From Paenibacillus bovis (lineage in GTDB: Bacteria; Bacillota; Bacilli; Paenibacillales; Paenibacillaceae): 64,000 nucleotides of DNA. The DNA is taken from the NCBI RefSeq assembly GCF_001421015.2, contig NZ_CP013023.1, positions 5,252,001 through 5,316,000 of the forward strand, written 5' to 3'. Made by a program: the position numbers and the translations under genes. The notes under the pieces are model-generated. The model did not search any database, had not been told where the DNA came from, and worked only from the letters and a program-made list of their open reading frames with translations. This document shows, in pieces, positions 1-8,284 of this stretch (position 1 is its first letter; every line of letters starts with the position of its first letter).

Positions 1-153
1 TGCTGCTTTTGGTCATACTCTTTATTTCATGGGGCTTCTATGGATCGTAGCTACACTCTGTAGAATAGCAATGGCTGATAGGTTCGGCTTTCTTGTATAT
101 CTGTCATGCACTATCCCAATAGATCGCTTGTTATTTTGCTATTTCTGCAGATC

Positions 154-1119
154 TTAACCGATCAGCGCAGCCATGATAGCTTTCTGTGCATGCAGACGAT
201 TCTCTGCTTCATCGAAAATAACACTGTTCGGTCCATCAATCACACCTGCGCTTACTTCTTCGCCGCGGTGGGCCGGCAGACAGTGCAGGAATATATAATC
301 CGGCTTGGCATGGCTAACGAGTGCTTCATTTACCTGATAGTCGGCAAATGCCTGCTCACGGATCTTCTGCTCTTCCTCAAAGCCCATGCTGGCCCATACA
401 TCGGTATAAATCACATCTGCATCCTGCACTGCTTCCTGCGGATCGCGTACGACTTTGACCGTCGCTCCGCTCTCGGCTGCCAGCTGCTCGCACTGCTTGA
501 TCACAGCAGGATCAGGCTCATACCCTTCCGGGCTCGCTACATACACGTCCAGGCCGACCCGTGCGCCGCCAATCATCAGGGAATGCGCCATATTGTTGCC
601 ATCGCCGATGTAGGCTAATTTGAGCCCTTTCAGCTTGCCCTTCTGCTCCACGATCGTCTGGAAGTCTGCCAGCACCTGACAAGGGTGTCCCAGATCGCTC
701 AGCCCGTTAATCACCGGGATGTCTGCATATTTCGCCAGTTCGGTTACATTTTCATGACCGAATGTACGGATCATGATGCCATCCAGATAACGTGACATGA
801 CGCGTGCTGTATCGGCAATCGTCTCGCCGCGTCCCATCTGGATATCGTTTTTGCTGAGGAACAGGGCATGTCCACCCAGCTGATAGGTTCCCACTTCAAA
901 AGAAACCCGTGTACGTGTCGAGGACTTTTCAAAAATCAGACCTACTGTTTTACCTTCCAGCGGACGGTAGACTTCTCCTGCTTTTTGCTTACGCTTCAGC
1001 TCAATCGCCAGTTCGATCAGAAAGTTGATTTCTTCCGCTGTATAATCGCTGAGTTCCACAAAATCCTTGCCTTTGAAATGACTGAGTTCCAGTTGATTCT
1101 GCTGTGCTGCATCTGCCAT
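154..1119 (-). CDS. argF: Ornithine carbamoyltransferase
   Basis: Transfers the carbamoyl group of carbamoyl phosphate to ornithine to give citrulline in cytosolic arginine biosynthesis. The 321-aa product has the usual family length. Visible motifs are the carbamoyl phosphate site STRT at residues 67-70, HPCQ at 145-148, the ornithine-specific SMG loop near 244-246 and the HCLP cysteine motif at 279-282. The SMG loop separates it from aspartate carbamoyltransferases. The ATG start is preceded by AAGGGGG at good spacing. It is the last gene of argC-argJ-argB-argD-argF here. No carA/carB lies between argD and argF, unlike the Bacillus subtilis cluster. The 153 bases left of the stop hold no clear gene or terminator, so transcription may run on out of the window. 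Confidence 0.97.
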   Translation of the reverse strand: MADAAQQNQLELSHFKGKDFVELSDYTAEEINFLIELAIELKRKQKAGEVYRPLEGKTVGLIFEKSSTRTRVSFEVGTYQLGGHALFLSKNDIQMGRGETIADTARVMSRYLDGIMIRTFGHENVTELAKYADIPVINGLSDLGHPCQVLADFQTIVEQKGKLKGLKLAYIGDGNNMAHSLMIGGARVGLDVYVASPEGYEPDPAVIKQCEQLAAESGATVKVVRDPQEAVQDADVIYTDVWASMGFEEEQKIREQAFADYQVNEALVSHAKPDYIFLHCLPAHRGEEVSAGVIDGPNSVIFDEAENRLHAQKAIMAALIG

Positions 1120-1161
1120 ACTGTTTTCCCCCTTGTCGGATATGGTCGCCTGTCCTGCTAT

Positions 1162-2403
1162 CTATACGCCGCTCGGTCCGGAAGCACTGACTACCGGAGC
1201 ATATTCATGAATAATCTCACTCAAGATCTGGACTGCCTGATCAATTTCCTGCTCGGTGATCAGCAGATTCGGCAGCAGACGAATTACGTTAGGTCCTGCA
1301 TTGACGAACAGCAGCCCTTTTTCCTGTCCGGCCATAATCAATTCGTTCACCGGTGCTGCACATTCCATCCCGATCATCAGACCCTTGCCGCGAATTTCTT
1401 TGACAAAAGAATGACCCGACAGCTTGTCATGCAGCTGCTGCATCAGATAGTCGCCCATCTGGGCGGCATGCTCGATCACGTTTTGTTCCTGCATCGTCTC
1501 CAGCGTTGCAATCACTGCTGCAGTTGCCAGTGGTGTACCACCAAAGGTAGAGCCATGACTGCCTGCTGTAAAGGCTTCTTTGAGATAATCTTTGCCGACC
1601 ATCGCGCCGACCGGGAATCCGCTCGCCAGTCCCTTGGCCAGTGTGAAAATATCCGGCTCAATGCCGTAATGTTCAAAAGAGAGCAGTTTCCCTGTCCGCC
1701 CCATACCCGTCTGAATCTCATCGATAATGAGCAGCAGTCCATGCTGCTTGCACAGCTCTGCTACTGCCTGTACATATTCCGTTTCAGCCGGATACACGCC
1801 GCCTTCCGCCTGGATCATCTCCAGCATCACTGCTGCCGTATGCGGTCCAATCGCTGACTGGAGTGCTTCCAGATCATTCAGCGCTACCGTAACGAAACCG
1901 GCCGGCAGAGGATGGAATCCTTCTTTGACCTTGTCCTGTCCAGTCGCTGTCAGAGTAGCCAGCGTACGTCCATGGAATGATTGGGTAAAGGTAATAATTT
2001 CGTAGCGATCTGCGCCCTTTACCTTTTGCTGATACTTGCGTGCCAGCTTGATCGCTGCTTCATTGGCTTCGGCCCCGCTGTTGCAAAAAAATACGGCATC
2101 GCCGGAAGTCATGGAAGTCAGCAGCTGCGCTGCTTTTTCCTGATTCGGGATCTGGAACAAATTCGAGGTATGCCACAGCTCGTCGAGCTGCTGCTTGAGC
2201 TTGTCGGCTACTGCTGCCGGAGCATGACCCAGATTGGTTACAGCCAGTCCGCACATAAAGTCCAGATACTTTTTGCCATTCACATCCCACAGGTAGCTGC
2301 CTTGTCCTTTTGCAAAAGCAAGCGGGTATCGTGCATACGTCGGGAATAATGCACTTTCCTTGTTCGGTTGTGATTGCTGCTGGTTATTTGCCAGATTAGC
2401 CAT
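1162..2403 (-). CDS. argD: Acetylornithine aminotransferase
   Basis: PLP-dependent class III aminotransferase that converts N-acetylglutamate semialdehyde to N-acetylornithine. The 413-aa product shows the cofactor phosphate region CNSGAEANEAAIK near residues 107-119, DEIQTG near 228-233 and the Schiff-base lysine in LAKGLASGFP near residue 257. An in-frame GTG three codons upstream (2412) abuts the GAGGAG ribosome site, so I prefer the ATG at 2403, which lies 10 bases from it. The gene follows argB by about 95 bases and precedes argF by 42 bases, so it is probably cotranscribed. ArgD-like enzymes can also act on succinyl-diaminopimelate intermediates, but the arg context makes the arginine role the main call. 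Confidence 0.96.
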   Translation of the reverse strand: MANLANNQQQSQPNKESALFPTYARYPLAFAKGQGSYLWDVNGKKYLDFMCGLAVTNLGHAPAAVADKLKQQLDELWHTSNLFQIPNQEKAAQLLTSMTSGDAVFFCNSGAEANEAAIKLARKYQQKVKGADRYEIITFTQSFHGRTLATLTATGQDKVKEGFHPLPAGFVTVALNDLEALQSAIGPHTAAVMLEMIQAEGGVYPAETEYVQAVAELCKQHGLLLIIDEIQTGMGRTGKLLSFEHYGIEPDIFTLAKGLASGFPVGAMVGKDYLKEAFTAGSHGSTFGGTPLATAAVIATLETMQEQNVIEHAAQMGDYLMQQLHDKLSGHSFVKEIRGKGLMIGMECAAPVNELIMAGQEKGLLFVNAGPNVIRLLPNLLITEQEIDQAVQILSEIIHEYAPVVSASGPSGV

Positions 2404-2498
2404 ACGGGTCACGCTCCTCTGAATTGGTAGTTGGTGCTGTAGAAATCTTGTTTTTACTGAAAGACATCTTAGTTAATACAGATTTTGTGCTCTAGGAA

Positions 2499-3320
2499 TC
2501 ATTGGCTGATTATCGATTCATTACGAACGATACGGGTACCTACGGCATCGCCGCGAAGTACACGACTCAGTATCTGCGGTTCACTGCCATCCACAATAAT
2601 GACCTGTTGTACGTCTCCCTGGATACAGGCAATGGCTGCTTTCACCTTGGGGATCATGCCGCCATAGATTTCACCGGTAGCAATCATCTCGTCGATCTCG
2701 CTGATCGTTACACGCGGCAATACCTGTTTCTCGCCGTCTACCGTGCGCATAATTCCCGGCACATCGGTGACGACGATCATTCGCGGTACACCCAGATGCG
2801 AAGCGACCGCTCCGGCTGCCGTATCGGCATTGATATTATATCGCTGTCCAACAGCATCGGCGCCGACCGGTGCAATAACCGGAATATAACCCAGCTGGAC
2901 AATCGCACGAATAATCGAGGCTTCTACATAAGTGACGTCGCCGACCAGACCGACTTCTGCCGAGTTGCTTACCGGTCGTGCCTGAATCAGTCCGCCATCT
3001 ACACCCGATATCCCGATTGCTTTAGCATGACTGCCTTGAATGCGGCGGACAATCTGCTTGTTGATGCTGCCGGACAGTACCATTTCCACCACATCCAGCA
3101 CCTGCTCGGTCGTCTTGCGCAGTCCGCCGACAAATTCGGTTTCAATGCCCAGCCGGGTCAGATTATCCGATATGGCAGGGCCGCCCCCGTGTACGATGAC
3201 AGGCGTAATCCCCGATTCCTGAATATGTTTCAGGTCTTCAAAAAAGGAGGCGGGCAGGGCCGCCAGCGTACTTCCACCGCACTTCATCACAAAGGTACGA
3301 TCGGCTGCAATTTCAGTCAT
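2499..3320 (-). CDS. argB: Acetylglutamate kinase
   Basis: Phosphorylates N-acetylglutamate with ATP, the second step of the acetylated arginine pathway. The 273-aa protein has the amino acid kinase fold signatures: KCGGSTL near residue 14, VHGGGPAIS near 44, and the C-terminal nucleotide-binding region around VTDVPGIM. An ATG start is preceded by AGGGGGAC. There is no long N-terminal helix of the kind found in hexameric arginine-inhibited kinases, so the enzyme may be less arginine-sensitive. That last point is inference. It lies 21 bases downstream of argJ, consistent with one operon. Confidence 0.96.
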   Translation of the reverse strand: MTEIAADRTFVMKCGGSTLAALPASFFEDLKHIQESGITPVIVHGGGPAISDNLTRLGIETEFVGGLRKTTEQVLDVVEMVLSGSINKQIVRRIQGSHAKAIGISGVDGGLIQARPVSNSAEVGLVGDVTYVEASIIRAIVQLGYIPVIAPVGADAVGQRYNINADTAAGAVASHLGVPRMIVVTDVPGIMRTVDGEKQVLPRVTISEIDEMIATGEIYGGMIPKVKAAIACIQGDVQQVIIVDGSEPQILSRVLRGDAVGTRIVRNESIISQ

Positions 3321-3341
3321 AATGAAGTCCCCCTGTTCTAG

Positions 3342-4568
3342 TTAAGTGCGGTAGGCTGCATTGATGCGGACGTAATCATATGTCAGATCACAGCCCCATG
3401 CGAGCGCCTGTCCTTCGCCATAATGCAGATCCACGACGATTTGTACGGTATCGCCCTGTAGATACTTCAGTGCCGCTTCTTCATCAAATGGTACCGGTCT
3501 GGAGCCGGTCAGTACTACGATATCGCCGAGGCGAATGTTTACTGTATCCACGTTTACCGGTTCACCGGCGCGACCGACAGCTGCAATGATCCGTCCCCAG
3601 TTGGCGTCTGCTCCGAACATCGCGGATTTGACCAGGCTGGATCCAATCACGGTTTTGGCAATCGCACGCGCAGACAGATCACTGATAGCGCCGTTTACAA
3701 CCACTTCCACCAGCTTGGTCGCGCCTTCGCCATCTCTTGCTATCGATTTGGCCAGATGTTCGCATACATGCCGGAATCCTGCTGCAAAAGCTTTCCAATC
3801 CGGATGCCCCGGCGTCAATGCCTCATGCTCGGCCAGTCCACTTGCCATCGCTACCAGCATGTCATTGGTACTGGTATCACCATCTACCGTAATCATGTTA
3901 AATGTCTGATCGGTTGTCTCCCGCAGCAGCTGCTGCAGATGCTCTCCCGAGATCACCGCGTCGGTTGTCATAAATGCCAGCATAGTGGCCATATTCGGAT
4001 GAATCATACCCGATCCCTTGGCCGCTCCTGCAATATGTACCTGTTGACCGTTCACCTGTACAGCGACGCATATTTCCTTTTTGACCAGATCGGTTGTCAG
4101 AATCGCCTGACAGAATTCCTCTGCATGTTCCGGCTGATTGCCGATTGCCACTGGCAGCTGCGCAATACCTGCAGTGACGCAGTCCATTTTTAGCAGTTCA
4201 CCAATAACGCCGGTCGAAGCTACCGCCACCTCATCTTCCGCCAGTCCGAGCTGGCTTGCGGTCTGTGCACGCATCGTATAGGCATCCTGCTCGCCCTGCT
4301 GTCCGGTACAGGCGTTGGCATTGCCGCTATTCACCACTACGGCGCGCAGCGTTCCATTGACCAGACTCTGACGAGTAACCTGAAGCGGCGCTGCCTGGAA
4401 CAGATTGGTCGTATACACCGCAGCCGCTGCTGCCGGTACACTGCATACAATCACACCCAGATCATTACGCTCTGTTTTTTTTAGTCCGCAATGCAGCCCT
4501 GCTGCCTGAAATCCCTGCGGAGTAACAATCGTTCCGCTTGGAACCGGCTCAAACAATGATTGTGACAT
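3342..4568 (-). CDS. argJ: Bifunctional glutamate N-acetyltransferase / amino-acid acetyltransferase
   Basis: Recycles the acetyl group from N-acetylornithine to glutamate and, in bifunctional forms, also makes N-acetylglutamate from acetyl-CoA. The 408-aa precursor contains the autoproteolysis site in KGSGMIHPNMATMLAF. The nucleophilic threonine is near residue 195, splitting the protein into alpha and beta chains. The reading frame stays open about 100 codons further upstream into argC, but the ATG at 4568 has a clean GAGAGGAG site and begins the family-typical sequence. No argA-type synthase is visible, which fits the cyclic pathway. The gene sits between argC and argB. Confidence 0.96.
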   Translation of the reverse strand: MSQSLFEPVPSGTIVTPQGFQAAGLHCGLKKTERNDLGVIVCSVPAAAAAVYTTNLFQAAPLQVTRQSLVNGTLRAVVVNSGNANACTGQQGEQDAYTMRAQTASQLGLAEDEVAVASTGVIGELLKMDCVTAGIAQLPVAIGNQPEHAEEFCQAILTTDLVKKEICVAVQVNGQQVHIAGAAKGSGMIHPNMATMLAFMTTDAVISGEHLQQLLRETTDQTFNMITVDGDTSTNDMLVAMASGLAEHEALTPGHPDWKAFAAGFRHVCEHLAKSIARDGEGATKLVEVVVNGAISDLSARAIAKTVIGSSLVKSAMFGADANWGRIIAAVGRAGEPVNVDTVNIRLGDIVVLTGSRPVPFDEEAALKYLQGDTVQIVVDLHYGEGQALAWGCDLTYDYVRINAAYRT

Positions 4569-4672
4569 GATAACTCCTCTCGCTTTCCCGTAGGCACTAT
4601 ATATGCTGTATATTGTCATGCAGTGAATATGCATATTGCAAAACGTCAACAGATTGGACAGATGGTAAAAGG

Positions 4673-5725
4673 TTACGGATAGACCGGAAGCATGTTCAAT
4701 CCGGTATGTTCTGCCCAGCCCATCATACGGTTCATATTTTGAATCGCCTGACCGGCTGCTCCTTTGACCAGATTGTCGATAACCGCAATAATGGTGATTC
4801 GACCGGTACGTGCATCCAGTGCAAAGCCGATATCGCAATAGTTGGAACCTGCTACTTCTTTGGTTGAAGGCCACTGTCCCTGCTTACGGATTCGTACAAA
4901 AGGACGATCCCGGTAATATTCACGATACAGCTCTATCCATTCTTCTTCGGAATGATTGCCTGCTGTCGATCCATACATGGTGCTCATAATGCCCCGTGTC
5001 ATCGGTACGAGATGGGTGGTAAAAGTGACCGTTACCGGCTTGCCGGCTGCGGCGCCCAGTACCTGTTCAATCTCGGGGATATGTTGATGCTTGTTGACTT
5101 TGTAGGCTTTGAAATTCTCATTCATCTCTGCATAATGCGATGTCAGGCTGGTACCGCGTCCAGCACCGGATACTCCCGATTTGGCATCAATAATAATGCT
5201 GTCCGTCGCCAGCCATCCTGCTTCCACACCCGGCAGCAGTCCCAGCAGTGTTGCCGTTGGGTAGCAGCCCGGATTGGAAATCAGGCGTTTCCCCTGTACG
5301 TCATTTCCTTTGAGCTCACACAATCCATATACCGCTTCTTCCAGGGAAGCTGCATCCGGTGCATCGTGTTTGTACCACTCTTCGTAGGTGCTGCTGTCTT
5401 TGATCCGATAATCGCCGGACAGATCGATCACCTTCAAGCCTGCTTCCAGATACTGAGGAACCAGCTTGCTGCTCACGCCCGATGGTGTTGCCAGGAATAC
5501 AATATCCGCCTTTTGCGCGGTCTTCGCTGCATCTACTCCATCCAGCTCCATATCCATAACACCGATCAAATGAGGAAACTGCGCCGACATCGGCTTGCCG
5601 CTGCTTGAAGCCGATATGACCGAAGTAATCTCCACTTCCGGATGTTGATGCAAAAAACGAATCAGCTCCACCCCGCCGTAACCGGTGGAACCTACAATAG
5701 CTACTCTTGTTTTAACTGGATTCAC
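4673..5725 (-). CDS. argC: N-acetyl-gamma-glutamyl-phosphate reductase
   Basis: NADPH-dependent reduction of N-acetylglutamyl phosphate to the semialdehyde. The 350-aa protein has the dinucleotide motif VGSTGYGGVEL near residues 11-21 and the catalytic cysteine in SNPGCYPTATL (residue 154). The start is GTG at 5725, preceded by CAGGGGG at about 8 bases. It is the first gene of the arg cluster. Immediately upstream lie a sigma-A-type promoter and overlapping arginine repressor boxes, so arginine probably represses the whole argCJBDF transcript. Confidence 0.96.
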   Translation of the reverse strand: MNPVKTRVAIVGSTGYGGVELIRFLHQHPEVEITSVISASSSGKPMSAQFPHLIGVMDMELDGVDAAKTAQKADIVFLATPSGVSSKLVPQYLEAGLKVIDLSGDYRIKDSSTYEEWYKHDAPDAASLEEAVYGLCELKGNDVQGKRLISNPGCYPTATLLGLLPGVEAGWLATDSIIIDAKSGVSGAGRGTSLTSHYAEMNENFKAYKVNKHQHIPEIEQVLGAAAGKPVTVTFTTHLVPMTRGIMSTMYGSTAGNHSEEEWIELYREYYRDRPFVRIRKQGQWPSTKEVAGSNYCDIGFALDARTGRITIIAVIDNLVKGAAGQAIQNMNRMMGWAEHTGLNMLPVYP

Positions 5726-5779
5726 TCTTGTTTCCCCCTGTTCGCCATCTTCCTGGCCTTTGCATTTCCGAATATAAGA

Positions 5780-5817
5780 TGTGTATTATTATACATCCGA
5801 TGTAATATAAATACAAC
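5780..5817 (-). promoter_or_regulatory. argC promoter with overlapping ArgR (ARG) boxes
   Basis: On the minus strand TTGTAT (5816-5811), 17 bases, then TATAAT (5793-5788) form a sigma-A-type promoter. An 18-base element at 5780-5797 matches the ARG box TNTGNATWWWWATNCANA at every fixed position except the last and covers the -10. A second, less exact A/T palindrome at 5800-5817 covers the -35. The rest of the 378-base gap to the plus-strand gene at 6104 is AT-rich and holds no other gene I can support. Confidence 0.8.
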
Positions 5818-6103
5818 CTTCATTGCATATAAGTACCTCTAGCAGATAAAATAGCAGAAGTACTATACAGATTATGTTACCTTCTTACTTTAGATCGCTC
5901 ACTGTTACCCATGTAGAACATTATTCTTTAGATAAAAGATAAATGCTGCTTTATTCATCGCTTCAACATCAGTCGAATACTTTTTTACATTTTGTCTGTC
6001 ACTTATCAACACTTTATGTTCATGGATTTATTCAATTCATACTGTTATTTAATTCATTTCGATCCTGATTATTATCCAATCCATATCGTGGAAGGAGTTC
6101 CTT

Positions 6104-6574
6104 ATGAATACATTCGAAAGACCGGATACAAATACCTCTTTTTCTTTTTCAACCGATACAGCAGCTCTGGCAATATTCGATATGCAGGCGATTCACCACC
6201 GGATCACGGATACACCCGACTGGTGGACGATCCCGGAAGACGAACTCGGCGAACTAAATCAGGGGAATATAATTGTATGTCATCTACCTGCAGACGGTAC
6301 CTATGACGTTCAGCTTGTTCCGCATCTAGCAGATACACAGGTGCGCTGTCATCTACATGTTCCATCCGGACAAATATTTATCGGTGCCGGGGAAGATATC
6401 ACTGGAGGAAATTTGCAGCCGGATGATCCGACTTTTGTATCCGGACAAATTATCACGCTGCCTCCCGGCAATTATGAGCTTTCTGTTCATCTCAATGAAT
6501 ACAAGATACAGATATCGTTTATCCCGGCCAGAGAACATCATAACTCACGGAGAGATTCTATTCGGCTCGATTAA
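6104..6574 (+). CDS. Hypothetical protein (DUF6386-like), only plus-strand gene
   Basis: A 156-aa soluble protein with no signal peptide or membrane segment. The N-terminal half has FSTDTAALAIFD, DWWTIPEDELGELNQGN and DGTYDVQL, a layout I associate from memory with the DUF6386 family. That assignment is unverified. The C-terminal half looks like beta-strands with LPPGNYELSVHL. Function is unknown, and I assign none. The start is supported by GGAAGGAG six bases before the ATG. It is divergent from argC and convergent with the YitT-type gene, with a bidirectional terminator after it. It is the only gene on this strand in 64 kb, which suggests independent insertion between the arg cluster and the conserved prfB region. 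Confidence 0.75.
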   Translation: MNTFERPDTNTSFSFSTDTAALAIFDMQAIHHRITDTPDWWTIPEDELGELNQGNIIVCHLPADGTYDVQLVPHLADTQVRCHLHVPSGQIFIGAGEDITGGNLQPDDPTFVSGQIITLPPGNYELSVHLNEYKIQISFIPAREHHNSRRDSIRLD

Positions 6575-6690
6575 ATATAGCAGTCGATCATCCCAAAATT
6601 CTGCATCATGTAGATCTTATATTCATCCTATTATGTATATAACTATGGTTGATTCTTTCACTTTACTTATTCTGCACGAAATATATTGAA

Positions 6691-6732
6691 AAAGCGTACA
6701 AACCGATTATGCACGACCGGTCTGTACGCTTT
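6691..6732. terminator. Bidirectional intrinsic terminator
   Basis: A 15-base arm at 6691-6705 pairs with 6718-6732 (two mismatches, 12-base loop). A-rich sequence on the left and T-rich sequence on the right make it usable from both strands. It separates the convergent plus-strand gene ending at 6574 from the minus-strand YitT-type gene ending at 6922. The remaining bases of that 347-base gap show nothing else. Confidence 0.8.
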
Positions 6733-6921
6733 ATTTTCATTCCAACAGCTAATCATCTTACATCGCTGCCACAATCATGGAATCTTTATTTGTATTTCGT
6801 TGAAATAACTGCTTTTCAGCCTGTATTTCATTTGTCCTGTTCATTGTAACCTGCACTGTACATCATACTCTTCTGGACCGTTTATTCTTGTCTATCAATG
6901 ATCACCACATATTATGCAGGA

Positions 6922-7833
6922 TCATCCAGGCAACTTGAATCCTTTACCCAGTACTTCATGCGCATTGCTAATAATGACAAATGCATCCGGATCGACTGCT
7001 CGTACAATAGTTTTCAACCGGCTGGCTTCATTTTGCCCGACAACAACCATGAATACCGTTCGGTCGTCGCCTGTATATCCACCCTGAGCATTCAACTTGG
7101 TGAGTCCACGATCCAGGTCATTCAGAATCGCCAGACGCATCGGTTCAATCTCATCAGAGATGATATAAGCCACTTTGGAGTTACTGAATCCCAGCTCCAC
7201 CGCATCAATCATTTTACTCGTTACAAATAGACCGATCAGCGCATACAGCGCCTGTTCCGGCTTGAGCAGTAGCCCTGCCAGCAGAATAACGGTACCATCT
7301 GTCAAAATGACACAGAAAGACATGCTAAATCCGGTCAGCTTGTGTATAATCTGCGCCAGAATCGCCATTCCGCCTGTCGATCCCCGGCCGCGGAATACAA
7401 TGCCCAGACCAATACCTACACCGATCCCGCCATACAGTGCACCCAGCAGTGGATTGGTGGTAGGCGCCGGCAAATCACGCGTCAAATAAATAAACATGGG
7501 CAGTACAATTGTACCCAGCAATGACCGTATGCTCGCCTGATGCCCCAGCAGCAGATACCCTGCCACAAACAGCGGAATATTAAAGACCCACTGTGTATAT
7601 GCCGGTTCAATCCCCATAACCTCCGAAGCAATAATGGAGATCCCTGCTACCCCGCCCGAAGCGATATGGTTAGGCAGCAAAAACAGATTAAATGCCAATG
7701 CCATAATACATGCCCCAATTACGATCAGTGCCGCATCCCAGCTGTTACGCAGCGGCCCTGTCAGTGGAATCATTGGCGGCTTCCGCCTGCGTGCATTAGA
7801 CTGAGAAGATGTTGTCATCATATATTCATTCAC
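6922..7833 (-). CDS. YitT family membrane protein with DUF2179 domain (YvjA-like)
   Basis: A 303-aa integral membrane protein of unknown biochemical role. About five or six hydrophobic segments run from residue 30 to 210, with LFLLPNHIASGGVAGISI and RGRGSTGGMAILAQI typical of YitT proteins. A cytosolic DUF2179 domain follows (KVAYIISDEIEPMRLAI to VFMVVVGQNE). In B. subtilis the homologue yvjA also lies next to prfB, which supports orthology. Several ATGs compete: the AGGTGA site almost touches the ATG at 7833, so translation may begin at one of the paired ATGs four or five codons later (7821 or 7818). A perfect 8-bp tandem array lies about 230-340 bases upstream. Confidence 0.9.
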   Translation of the reverse strand: MNEYMMTTSSQSNARRRKPPMIPLTGPLRNSWDAALIVIGACIMALAFNLFLLPNHIASGGVAGISIIASEVMGIEPAYTQWVFNIPLFVAGYLLLGHQASIRSLLGTIVLPMFIYLTRDLPAPTTNPLLGALYGGIGVGIGLGIVFRGRGSTGGMAILAQIIHKLTGFSMSFCVILTDGTVILLAGLLLKPEQALYALIGLFVTSKMIDAVELGFSNSKVAYIISDEIEPMRLAILNDLDRGLTKLNAQGGYTGDDRTVFMVVVGQNEASRLKTIVRAVDPDAFVIISNAHEVLGKGFKLPG

Positions 7834-8060
7834 CTATACCCCATAAAATTTGCATCAGTTGCCGAACAACCCTTACAGATCGCCTCTCCTATTGAAGACA
7901 CCTATCTGTCGCGTGTTTTATTGTAGTGCATATTGCTTATTTCTGAAAGAACATACGGCAAATAGGTGATACTTTAATCCGGGAGCGAGCCAACGCAGCT
8001 ACGCAACTTCAGGCTGAATAACTGAATAGTTACGCAGCTATATTATAATTAGTCCCTCCC

Positions 8061-8172
8061 TGTGTAACTGTGTAACTGTGTAACTGTGTAACTGTGTAAC
8101 TGTGTAACTGTGTAACTGTGTAACTGTGTAACTGTGTAACTGTGTAACTGTGTAACTGTGTAACTGTGTAAC
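8061..8172. repeat. 14 perfect copies of an 8-bp tandem repeat (TGTGTAAC)
   Basis: The octamer TGTGTAAC is repeated 14 times without a single mismatch over 112 bases, followed by a partial TG. It lies in the 451-base gap between prfB and the YitT-type gene. Just left of it are two copies of ACGCAGCTA (7993-8001 and 8032-8040). An 8-bp unit has no protein-coding meaning here. Identical copies imply recent or ongoing slippage, so copy number probably varies between strains. There are no unique spacers, so it is not a CRISPR array. Confidence 0.98.
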
Positions 8173-8210
8173 TGCCTTATTATGTGGTCCGTCCGCATAT
8201 TCTGCAAACT

Positions 8211-8249
8211 AAAAAAAGCGACCTTCATCTATAAAAATGAAGGTCGCTC
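8211..8249 (-). terminator. Intrinsic terminator after prfB
   Basis: A perfect 12-bp stem (8217-8228 with 8238-8249) is followed on the minus strand by a run of T (complement of 8211-8216). It lies 36 bases after the prfB stop. Confidence 0.9.
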
Positions 8250-8284
8250 TCGATTATCAATCCATTTGCACTACATTTATTCTT

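Noticed and set aside
4569-4874. N-terminal extension of argJ of about 100 codons
   Set aside because: It overlaps argC in another frame and lacks family sequence. A good ribosome site precedes the ATG at 4568.
8061-8172. CRISPR array
   Set aside because: The units are contiguous 8-mers without spacers and no cas genes are present, so it is a simple tandem repeat.
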